In this document: one piece after another, positions 35,027 to 46,900 of the stretch
Layout of the letters: each line of letters begins with the position of its first letter
Numbering within the stretch: the stretch's first letter is position 1
Assembly (NCBI GenBank): GCA_050084515.1
Contig: CM114274.1
Coordinates: 9,796,001-9,860,000 of the forward strand
DNA from: Blasia pusilla
Lineage: Eukaryota > Marchantiophyta > Marchantiopsida > Blasiales
Direction: 5' to 3'
DNA length: 64,000 bases
The notes under the pieces: generated by a model
Seen by the model: only the letters and a program-made list of their open reading frames with translations
What the model was told of the DNA's origin: nothing
Databases searched by the model: none
Position numbers and translations under genes: made by a program

Positions 35027-38000
35027 ATTTATAATAGCATACATGTCTTTTCTTCATAAAGGGTGAACAAAACCAGTTTAAAAATTGATGGGATAATCCG
35101 TAGCAAAGGGGTGAACCCAAATAATGAATGAACCACAAGACCAAGATAAGCCAAAAGAGGAAGACTAAAAGAAAGGAACTTCATTGAAACCAAACTTCAC
35201 TAAATTAAATTCTGAAAAAAACATCAACAAATATTACGGAACCATGACTATTAGAAGATGTCATCTACGTTGCGTATAACTAAGTCTATGGCGTCCACAC
35301 TAGCGAGAGACCCGAAAAGCAAATCACGATCGTGGATCCAAGGAGGAAAGACCTTGATGTGACCTACCAAAGTTGCAACATAGACTACCTAGTCGCAAGA
35401 CTAGGAAGGGCAGCGGAACTAGCCGCAAGACTAACGTTAGGCGAGATGCGCACATGTCTTGTGAATAGCCTTAGGTGAGAAAGGAGGCATAGCTACTTGT
35501 AGGGACAAAGCCAAGGCAATGAAGGTTTGAGACCTTGGAGTTAGGTGCCAAGTCCAGGGTGACAAGCAAGTAACAAGTGAGTAGTCAAGATGGGTGAGAT
35601 GCCATGAGAATAGTCACGAAACGCAAAGGATGGCAAGACAACCATGAGATGCCAAACGGGGAGTCAAGACCAACGCTAACCATGAGACACATGAAAAGTG
35701 TATCCAAGCTCCAAGATGAGTTTGGGGATCCGAGTGTATAAGGTGCAAGAAGCTGCCACCAAGCCATCTTGATGGATAACTAGTCAAATTCTGGTCTCCG
35801 GGTCATAAACCACGTTTGGGTTGGGGGCCAAAATAAAGGGCTCAAGGGGGATAATGGGGAAGACAAGGTTCCCCCAGAGAACCCCAAAAGTACCTACAGG
35901 GGGGAACTCTCTTCCTCTCTACCCGTCGAAGCCCTTGAACCAAGAACTAACTATTATGTGTGTTTGGCCTTGTTTCAAGTTTGAGTTGAGGGACACACTT
36001 TGAGGAATTAACCGATGCACTTCCATTTAGGCAAGCAACTTGGGGAGATTGGTCAAGGCTTGGGAAAGAGGCTTCCTAGGGAGACACCACCCAATTAGTG
36101 CTTGGCATGCTTGGCTACCTACGGACCACGTAATCAATTGAGTCTTTTGGACTCACTGTAAGTCTTCTGCTTGCAAAGTTCAAGGTCATAAGAGCTTTAA
36201 GGTGAATCTAGGGTAAGTAGAGGATGTGCTCTACGATGATCTAGCATATGAATCTTCTAGGGCTTTAGCATGGCTCAAAATTCCATTGGCTCAAGAATGT
36301 TCTAAAGAAATGGATTTGGAGACTTGCAGTCTATAATATGAGGCACTAATGTCACAAACTACTTCTCAAATTGAGGACATGGATACACTTGGAAACAAAA
36401 GCGTCAAACCTTTTCCTCATGGCTTAATGGCCGATGCAAAAAATGAATGTCCTCAAAGAGATGGATCTGGATTCTCTTCTCTACACATGCAATTGAGAGG
36501 AGGATCCTATATGGAGTAATGATGATTTTTCTCCAATGCCACATCAAAAGTTTATATTGGAGCGGAGAATATTTGCACAACATTTTCAGAGAGAATGAAT
36601 GTTGATTCTCGTGGGCAAGGATGATCTGTTGGAAGGGAGGGAAATGTGTGTGTAAGGGTTATTCCTAGTTTAGGACCAATTTGGGGTTATTTAGAGGATT
36701 TTATTATTTTGGATAAGTCCCTTATTTTGGGCACATTGTACTTCCAAATTAAAAAAATTTCTCTTGACCCATTATTGTGGATTAGGATTCGAGAGATGAA
36801 TTATATGCATAGATCACCAAGGAGAGAGTTTGTAAAAGAAGGAGAGGGTACATCTCAAGGAGAGGGAGCTTAGAGAGCTCATTCTCTCCTTATTGAAACT
36901 CCTTCCCTAAAGTGACATAGTTATGATTTTCCTTGCTATATGAGTTATCCAAGCCTTAAACTATGACACAAGGTTTGGTTTGATATGAGAGGGAGATTAT
37001 GGACTTCATGTGAGATCTGAGTTCTGATTTCTTGGAGGTGTATTTGGTACACAATCACGTATGTCACTATGTGTGGTTTCCAACTTAAATATAAATTCTA
37101 TGGATGATAAAAATGATGTTCTTTGTATAGTGTTATGGAAGAGCATAACTCCAATCCTTGGTCACTTCTCCCTTGGATCACTAATTGTGGCCTTTAACGC
37201 AAACTTGGATCTTGACTCTTAACTCCTTTTGGGACTGGTTGAAACTCATAGTGATCTTAAGATAAGTCTCATAGTTGCTTTTATCCTCCCAACTCTACAT
37301 AAGTCACCACCTATGAGTTTAATTAGTGTTGTACATAGCTCAACATTCTATTATTGGTCTTTCCTCCATTTCCCCTTCATGCAAATAGTCTTAAAGTTCT
37401 CCATCCATCTTGGCTCATGTAAGATTCTAGCTCACTTACCAAAAAACTGGACCTACTCTAGACAGACTAGACTTATCCTAACTTGCCTTTGTTTTCCATG
37501 TTGCTATGTGCCCCTTGATCTCTCTAGGGACTCTCATCTTTGTCCTAACTAGCATTGCTTCTATGACTTCTATGTTGCTCATGGGTATCTTTTGATAATC
37601 TCCGGCTATCTGTCCTAACCTCCAATGACTAGTCTTGCAACTAATTTAGTCTAGGTTCAGCCTTCATATTAACTTCAAGGTTTCCCTACCCTATGATATC
37701 TATTAATGACTTGCTTCTAAGGTACTTTCAAGCTTGTGCATCTTATACTAAGCTAGTTGGAATGGTTACCAACCAAGTGCAACTTTTTAAAGTATGCACT
37801 TGATTAGTGACAAATATTCTATAATTTTTCATTAGTCTTATAATTGGGGTCAATTGATTAAAGAAGATGCTCATATTTTTCTAAGAATGGAGCCGTTTTT
37901 AATAGGGAAAAAACTTAACATGTGCTAGTTAGATATTGATGCATGAATTGCATGGGAATCCTTACTAATAGCTTTATCATAATTTACATTGGTTGAATTC

Positions 38001-39884
38001 AACTTCGTTTCCACTGATATTGACACCTGCAATAAAATCTTCCATAAAGACTATAGCTTTGTACTCATCCCTCCTATTTTGGAGGAATCTATGAGATAGA
38101 AAGGACTAAAAAATTGTTGCGTGCACAAGCTATTACCTCTACTAAGCTTGCATGGTTAACCATCTGATTAACTTAAAGATAGATCATTGACAAGAAGAGA
38201 GATCTTTATGAAGGCTAAGCTTAAATGGTTGTTGAACACTTGAGGGTTCATGCATTCCAAATTTGCAGTTCAAGCACAAACTGGTTGAAAGGAGAAAAGA
38301 CAGAAAGTAGAAATGATGTGCTACATTCTTCATTTCATGATTTTTTAAAAATAAAAAACTTGGGAGATCTTAATATTATAAAAAAAGTGATCTAAACTTT
38401 TTTTTGCATATGCTCGTTGAAAATTCTAGTAAGTTTAATGATAAGACTCTATTTAAAAATAGAGATCTTCAAAAGTATATAATTAAAATTTATAAGCTTT
38501 GATTTTTCATAAATTAGACTCTTAAAAACTTGCTAGCGTGACATATCAAGAGTAGAGCCTATACTAATGGACAAGGTTGCATGTGGACAAAGTCCTTGTC
38601 CGTCTTATGGAAGGACTTGTCCGTATGGGCCCCACCTTTCCTTGCTTTCTCACTCCCCTTACTTGCCTTCGTGTTCCATACTCCCCCATTTCTTCCTCCC
38701 TCCTTCCTCATTGCTCCTCTCATCCTTGGCTTGCCTTCCATCATGGACAAAAAGTGTGGGTCCCATCTCTTTGAACCCATGTCCGTGGACATGTCTAGAC
38801 TTGTCCATCCAGGTCCGTCCTAAGGAAGGACTTGTCGGTTTTTGTGCAACCATGCTAATGGAGCCTATAGTATGCACAAAAATGCACAAGTTTGTCCTTA
38901 GGATGGACTTGCGTGGACATGCTATCTTGCCTACTAAATAAACCCTAACCCCTTGTGATCCCTCTAAGGAAATGGGACCTAAGTACAAGATGTGGGAAAT
39001 TCCAAATTTTCTTGCACACACAAGCATACATCTATGCACACAATTTTCTCTTTGTGTGCAACCTAATGCAAAAAATATTTGCAAAAGTCAACAGCCTAAT
39101 AGCTCGATACCGATGCTATATATTGGGTGATAGGGATATAAATGAAAATTGGTAACCAAAAAAAGTTATGGTTTACTATTCCTAATGAAATTTCTACTAC
39201 AAAAATGTGATTTGAAAACTTTCCTGCTTGGATATTACTAGAAGAATACCTTAGAATATAGAAATTTTACCTACCAATATTTTTAGTTGGTTCTTTATAG
39301 TGAGAATAAAATTTAATGTTGAAGAATGGCCATATGAAGCCTTTGGACTCATATCACAATTATTGAGAAACATTTTTTTAATAATCCTTTATTTTGAAAA
39401 AAAAAATTTTCTTCCCCTTTTTGATTTTGGAAACATAAGTATGAAGTCCCTCCTTCCCTTTTACAATGTCCATCTCTCTATTTTCAAAAGTGAATAACTC
39501 TTATGAGTCTTATCATAATCAATGACATTTTGAAAATCAAATTTTATCCCAACATTCTCCTAAACCCAATGAATGTTGGGTCAAACTTTATAGTTACAAA
39601 TTTTTTTGGTTAGTTAGTGTCAATCTTGTTAACTTTTTGGAGATCTCATCAAATTTTCAATACCCAAAGATTCTCAAGATTGTACAAGATCCAACTAGCT
39701 ATTTCAAATGACCTCACCCAATGAAAAATTGATTTGTATCATGCCTTTCACTATATGTAATGAGTCATAATTGTGAAATTCCACACTAGAAGAGTTAACC
39801 CAATTAATACTACATAATAAAACATTCTTAATAATCCATTCAAAAACTTTTGAGAAGTTAAAAATTCCATTAAATACATTGGAA
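35027..39884. other. AT-rich spacer, no gene recognised
   Basis: No recognisable coding content. Positions 35280-35800 and 36400-36900 have somewhat higher GC but no domains. A cluster of GGACTTGTCC-like motifs lies at 38565-38930. Confidence 0.4.
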
Positions 39885-40093
39885 TCTATATTATTAAAAG
39901 AGGACGGGGTTTGAAACCCTTCCTATAATCCCATTGTGTCGACACGTATACTTTTTGCACTCCTCTCATATTGACATGTGTATGTCTTAACAGAAGAGCC
40001 AACAAGAGGAGCTAACATGTATTAGATTTAATGTACGAACGTATTTCCCGCATGGTGATTTCTTCACCGTGCATAGTACGGGTAGGATGCTAG
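39885..40093 (+). mobile_element. Mini-Helitron, family 1 (best-preserved ends)
   Basis: It starts TCTATATTATTAAAAGAGGA directly after A and has the palindrome GGGGTTTGAAACCC. Internal GTGTCGACACGTATAC and TTGACATGTGTATG boxes follow. It ends with a hairpin (CCGTGCATAGTACGG) 9 bp before GATGCTAG, followed by T. All Helitron terminal rules are met (A|TC...CTAG|T). At 209 bp with no helicase or Rep, it is non-autonomous. Confidence 0.8.
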
Positions 40094-40526
40094 TTTCAGG
40101 TATTGTAGGGTAAGGATTGGTGTGATTGTGGTTTCTTGTATCCTTTCTCTATGCCAAGAACCACTAAAATTTGGGCTTGAACGACTAGATGGATTCAAAT
40201 CAATTGTATAAAGTTCATTTTCTTGGATAAAATTTTGAAAAATGTGACATGTGTTATAATCCACATTGGAGAAAGGATTTATTCTATTGGATAAAATATA
40301 GTGCAACAAAAGGAATTTCAATTTTTATAGGTTGTGGATTGAAAATATTTAATTTATTCCATATACTTCACACTATAGATAATAGATACTCTTATCATAC
40401 TTTAAGTTAGTGAGTGTTTTTATAAATGTCTTATGTTGGGCTACCTACCATTCTCTCAACCTCCCACATTTACTAGCTCGGACAAAATGGATTTAGAATA
40501 AAAGAACTAATGTAACAATTGAAATA

Positions 40527-40719
40527 TCCATATATAATAAAAAGAGGATGGGGTTTGAGGACCCCTTTCTATGATGTTGACGCATGTACATTTTGCCATC
40601 CTCCGTTGGTGACACGTGTAACATAAGAGTTAAATTAACAAAACAAAAGAACTAATTAACGTGATGAATAAATTAGCGAGATGATTTTCACCCCATGCAT
40701 AGCCCACGCATTATGCTAG
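40527..40719 (+). mobile_element. Mini-Helitron, family 1
   Basis: It starts TCCATATATAATAAAAAGAG after A and has the palindrome GGGGTTTGAGGACCCC. A GTTGACGCATGTACATTTTG box follows, then an imperfect hairpin (ATGCATAGCCCACGCAT). It ends ATGCTAG followed by T. At 193 bp it lies about 430 bp from the copy at 39885-40093, in the same orientation. Confidence 0.75.
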
Positions 40720-43700
40720 TATGATAAAAGTGAGGTAATGGAATAACACAACAAGAATGACACCACATGACTTAATTACAGAAGAAGAAAAGAGAAACCT
40801 CCATTTAGAATTCAAAGTAGAAGCATGAGGTCCCGGAGAAAGAAGATGAGGAAACCATCAAAAGGAAATAGAAATTAAAGAAAGGAATAAATTAGAGGAC
40901 TAAACCCGGAGGGAAACAAAACGCCATTTTCAAACCTAACTATTTTCAAGCTCGGGAGAAAATCTCCCGTGAGATGACGTCATAAAAAGCCTCGCCTGTG
41001 AAGCCGCCTCACGTAACGGCCGACAACACACGCAGACTTACATGGACGGGGATCCAACGGCCAGTGGGGTGTCGCGAGACAGCGACCGGATAACCGGCGT
41101 CTCTCCCCCCCCTCTTCACAGCACGGGAAACCGGGCTGTAGACGGACGGGAAGTCACGGAGCCCCCTGACGTGCAACGGACGTAAAGTATCCTCGTTGAC
41201 GGACAGACAGACGGGGATCAGGAGACGTGAAGGCAAGTCGCAACGAAGAAATTGCTCGTCTCATGCAGCGCATGCGACGAGGAGGACGAAGAGGAGGAGA
41301 AGGAGGAGGAGGAGGAGGAGGATGATGATGATGATGAGGAGGAGGAGGCGGAGGCCATTCTCACCAAATTGGAGAAGCCCGATTTGTGGATATGATCCCG
41401 GAAGGACGCCCAGAAAAGAGCGTCGAGTAGCGACAGATTTTGAAGAAACGCCTGTGAGTTCCGGACCTGCCGATCTATGGCACCGGAGCCTCTCGAGTCA
41501 TGGGGGAATGGTACAGTACCCGTGAAATCCTAGTGCACACGTTCTCTTTTTGGGACTCTGGGGAGTCGGGACTCGATACACAACAGGACGACGGACGGAT
41601 GAAGAATTCCAGACTGCACGGATGCGGAGCGGCCGGGAAGCGCAGACATAAATGAGAGTAGTGGAGATCAATGCCGGCGCAAATCGAGGGAGCACGCAAG
41701 AGAGAGCGAGAAGGGGGTGGGAGCGAAGTGCACGTGTGGGGGAAGACTTCGCTCCTGGAGTCATAGATTCGTTCGGAGAGAGAGAGAGAGAGGGGGAGAC
41801 GGGGCGCCGGGAAAATGTGGGTGTGCGGCTCTTGAAAGCTGCCACAGGTGAAGGCGCACAATTGGGGATGTAGCACTTTCGGCAATAATAAATAAAGCAC
41901 GACAGCAGCCGAATTGTAGCCTGCGGGCAGGGCATTTGAAGAATTGAGCGATGCCGGGCTGGCTCATGTGGCTTCCCTGTATGTATCACACTCTTACCAC
42001 AACCTTTCGCTCGCCTCCTTCCATCCCGCCCTCTCTCTCTCTCGCATTCCCACTCCCTCCCCTCCTCTTGGTATCCGTAGAGCCGGTCCCCAGGCAGTTC
42101 GGCCTGCATCGGTTGGGATGGCTTGGGCTGATCTTTGCGGGCGGAATTGAATGCAAAATCTCCTGGATCTCAGAGTGGAATGCTGCCGGTGACGGAATTG
42201 GAGTGTGAGGAGTCGGGTGTAGGCAGAGGCGGAAGAAGAAGAGTTGTTTCGCTATGAATGAAAGAGGATAATGGACAGTAAGTGACTCGCTTTCGATGGT
42301 CGTCTTGTTGGTGTGAATTTGACTCACCGACATTCTTACTAGCGCATTTGAACCCTACCCTACCCGCAAGCACGCACATGGGTCTCGTGCGATTCTCCCG
42401 GGTGTGCTCGTTGGATTTCTGCTTGACATGTCTGGATGTTGTCACTGACCCCGGCAGGTCCGTTAACGATGAGGATGAGGTGAGAAGAACGTCGGCGCGC
42501 GGAGAATTCAGTAAAATAGGACGCTTCGATCGTAGTCGAGTCCCGCTATGGATTGTCCTCTGCGTTCGTCCTGAGGCTCCTTTTGATCGTGGGGCTGGCG
42601 CTGCAGGAGTCGTAGGATGCTTTCCAAGCGGATTCCATTTGTTCTTGCTCCAGCTAAATTTCAAATTTGCTTTTAATTAAAAAAAAAATCTAAGTGCATT
42701 GCAATGCTGCAACTGCCAATGGCGAGTCTGAATCCTCACGGCGAGTTCCTGGGCGCGGGAATGCAAACATGCTAGAATTTCATTACTTCGGCAGTTTCGG
42801 ATCCTCGTCCTCACGTGGACAGGCGATAGGTGTTGTCGTCCCTTGTGAAGGGCATTTTCTCAGTCAAAGCTGCTCGGACGAATGCTTTCCGTTCATTATT
42901 AAATGAGGGATGAAAGATAGCTGAAGAAACAAGATCCTGCCAATGTCTATGCAAGCAGTACTGTAAGCTGCGGCTGTCTTCAAGCGAAAGGGAAAAAGCC
43001 TGAGCCCATTGTGTGTGCGTGCATTGCTGCGCCAGATCGTCACACTGATCCTCAAATTCCCACGGACACACCCGCAGCTTCTCAAATCTCATTCACCGCA
43101 ACCTTCGTGGGAATGTGGTAACCGTCGCTCGCTGGCGAGAAGAATTCAGGCAATAATCTCTCCTAAGAAAGAAGGAACGTGTCTGTCTGAAAGACCAGCA
43201 TTCACAGGAATCAGAACAGGGATCATCTTCGTTTGACTCTGAATGTATACTTGGTCTGGTGAACTCCGGTTACGGACAGCTTCAGAAAGGACTATGGGGG
43301 AGCGAATCAGGGAGGGGAGAGGGAGGGGAGGGGGGCGCGAAGAGGGAGAGGGGGAGAGGCTTGTTGCCCGCCTGCAGGCACGGTGGGCTCTAAGAAGATG
43401 TTACCTGTGCACGCAAATCTGACTTCCAGTTAACGATTTGTGAAACTTGGGGAGTACATCGGGAATGCATCCGTCTCCCCTTTGTAAACCAGCAGTGTAC
43501 TCGTTCAGAAGAAAGTAAGAGAGGAGTTCCTCAGATTCACTTTCTTTGGAGACATGTCAGTGAGCTGTGTGTGTACGCCTACGAATTAGCTCCCGTTTCA
43601 GCTCGCGAAGCCCAGTCCAGGCACAAGTCAACTTCTGTCCATCCTTCTAGAATCGGAAGATGGTGCACACGAGAGAGGAGTGGCTGGCAGTCTCACATCT

Positions 43701-43951
43701 GGTTCGAGAAATGTGAGAGGTCTCGTAATTAGAGTTCGTTTGTGGGTGTGAAATTTTTTTGAAACGCCCTTATGTGCCTTTCGATCGCCAGACGGTGAAT
43801 GGCTGCCTGAGGAAGAGCCCGCCGGTTGGCTTGGCCACGCTTTGGGAATAGCACATCAGAGAGAAGTGTGTATGGTGCAAGCTGTAGGATTTCCAGCTCT
43901 TTCAAGGTCCTTGACGGCCGCCCAGTGCAAGGATGCGCGAGCAGTTAACTG
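40720..43951. other. Upstream region of the ABCC gene, no gene recognised
   Basis: From about 40920 the sequence becomes GC-rich with simple repeats: GGAGGA/GATGAT at 41278-41355, (GA)n near 41777-41792 and (GGGGA)n near 43305-43350. Open frames overlap on both strands without domains. It probably holds the promoter and 5' leader of the ABCC gene; I cannot place a TATA box with confidence. Confidence 0.4.
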
Positions 43952-46900
43952 ATGGGCGTTTGGTTCGATCGTGTTTGGTGTTGCGCAGTACCCCAACTGT
44001 TGGGCTACATTTGTAAATCAGGCGAGCACAGAGGACACGAGTGTCATCTCCCAGGCGTGCTGCAGAATGTGTCCATTGGAGAATCAGCATGGGCAAGGAT
44101 CGCTTTCGTCCTCGGGAACTGTGGTCATCATCTCAGCACCGTCATTCTTCAGCTCTTTTTCCTCACGCTCTGGTCTGGATGCTCAGTATGGAGAGGTAGA
44201 GAGTCCAGCGGTTCTTCGCACTCTCAATCGTCCATCGGAAAAGAGCATGTGTACAGATTCAGAAGCCAGGGACCGAAATTAGCCTACAAGGGAGCTATTG
44301 GTGTTTGTGCCTATCTTCTGCTGCTGAATTGGGGTGTTGCAGGATGGGCTTTTCTTCTGGGTTGTGTGCGAGGATGGTCCAAATTCCCTATAGCTGTGGG
44401 TGCTGCTGCCGTAACTCAGGGCACAGCATGGTCTGTGATGGCCATTCTCGCAAGAAACGCAAGCTTTGCGAGCAAAGAGAGATATCCAGGCATACTGCGA
44501 GCATGGTGGATCGTGACTTTCTTCTGGGAAGTCCTAGGCATCGCAGGGTATTATGTTGTGCCGCATGACAATTCTTTTGTCTCCTTGATGGGATTTTGGG
44601 ATATCACGTCCTGCATTGGTGCAGCTTATCTCTTCATCCTGGCAGTGCGCGGTAGAACTGGATTAGGGGCGGTTGACCATGATTCCTACCAGCCTCTGCT
44701 GAACGGCCAGCGCTATGAGAAAGTGGTTAGTAAGCAGAAAGTCACCGAGTTCGGCACTGCAGGCTTCTTCAGTCTGGCCACAATATCCTGGATCAATCCC
44801 TTACTCATACAGGGTAGACGGAAAGCTTTGGAACTCAAAGACGTGCCGCTGCTAGTACCGGCGGATAGAGCAGAAGCGTCGTATGCATCATTCAAAGCCA
44901 ATTGGGATAAAATGAAGGTGGAAGAGCCGTCCAAATCGCCTTCCTTGACTACAGCCCTTTTCAAGACGTTTTGGAGGAAGGCTCTCTGGAATGGTGCATT
45001 CGCTGCTGTCAATTCCTGTGCAATTTATGTTGGTCCCTATTTCATTGTGGACTTCGTCGACTATCTTGGTGGTAAGCGGAGGTTTGCTTATGAAGGTTAC
45101 ATTCTTGTGGGCTGTCTGTTCGGGTCCAAACTCGTGGAAACTCTGTCACAAAGGCAGTGGCAATTCGGAACGTCGGTGCTGGGCCTCCATGTTCGTTCGG
45201 CGTTGACAGCTATTGTGTATCGTAAGGGTCTACGGCTGTCCAGCCAATCTCGACTGAGCCACACGAGTGGAGAGATCATCAATTACATGGCAGTGGATGT
45301 CGACCGGATCGGTGGGTTTAGTTGGTACTTACATGACGCTTGGGTGTTGCCACTACAGGTGCTTCTAGCTCTCGCAATCCTGTACAAATCTGTGGGTTTA
45401 GCAACCATCGCGACTGTCTTGGCGACGATAGTCATTCTACTTATCAATCAGCCGGTAGCGATCCTCTATGAGAAATACCAGGGTAACCTTATGGACGCGC
45501 AAGATGAGCGTATGAAGTCTCTGTCGGAAGCTCTGAGGAGCATGAAAATATTGAAGTTGCAAGCTTGGGAGACAACGTACCTTGCAAAGCTGGAGTTTTT
45601 GAGAGGAGTGGAGTATAGATGGCTTGCTAAAGCAGTTTACGCTAGTGCTGCTTCGACTTTCATCTTCTGGACGGCACCCATGCTCGTCGCTTCAACCACC
45701 TTTGGCACCTGTTTGTTATTCAACATTCCTCTCACTGCAGGAAGGATTCTGTCAGCGTTGGCTACCTTCAGAGCTCTTCAGTCACCACTCGACGCCTTTC
45801 CAGAATTTATTACGTTGCTGGTTCAAGCCTCCGTTTCACTCGATCGTCTGAAGAATTTTCTGCAGGAGGAGGAGCTGCCCCCAAAGGATGTCATTCGTAT
45901 GCCGTGTGGTGAAGACGCTGGAGGTCTCGAGGTTCAATCTGCAATCGAAGTCGAGGGAGGAGTGTTCAGCTGGAATCCTTCCGCTGAAGTCCCCACTCTT
46001 AGATACATTAACATGACCATCACCAAGGGAGCAAGGGTGGCAGTCTGTGGCACGGTCGGCTCAGGGAAGTCGAGCATTCTATCGTGCATACTTGGAGAAA
46101 TACCGAAAATCGCTGGCACTGTAAGAGTCTTTCCGTCCATCCATCACCATCGCTTTAGGAGGGTCGGACTGCCAGTGTGTGCAAGGAAAGCTTTGGAACC
46201 TCTTGTTGGAATGCATTAGTGTCAAAAGCAGTTTCTTGTTCAGCACTACTTGTAAGGGCAACACAATCTAACCATGTCTATTTCTTGAAGGACCAGACGG
46301 ACTCGAGTGGGAGGGTCTTGCTTATCTGGTGACTGGAGTAGGTATGCTGAGGACGGTTTTTCATTAAAATGTCTCATTAGAGTGGGCATACACAGATGCG
46401 CTCTGACAAGATATGCATGCAGGTGAGGGTGTGTGGAACAACTGCTTATGTGGCCCAGTCACCTTGGATACAAAGTGGTACAATAGAAGATAACATCCGG
46501 TTTGGGCTCCCGATGGACTACACGAAGTATAGGGATGTTTTAAGGGTATGTGCTTTGGAAAAGGACCTGGAACTCCTGGCATTTGGTGATCAGACACAGA
46601 TTGGCGAGAGAGGGATCAATTTGAGTGGAGGCCAGAAACAGCGGATTCAACTTGCTCGGGCTGTGTATCAAGATGCAGATGTCTATCTCCTTGATGATCC
46701 CTTCAGTGCTGTTGATGCCCATACTGGTAGCTACCTTTTTAAAGTGAGTGCAATCTCCCTATATATTTTTGGTATTTTTTTGCAACTTCATTTTCTTTGA
46801 AACTCTGCATGAAGCTTAGTTACACAATTCATGCCTGTACGGTTTACAGTCCTAGAGAGACACCTAAAGTGAGATGATCCCTGCGCAGCCTTCAAAAGTT

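Noticed and set aside
41498-42109. Minus-strand frames of 141-203 codons upstream of the ABCC gene
   Set aside because: Overlapping frames all look equally unconstrained; GC-rich sequence with simple repeats explains the lack of stops.
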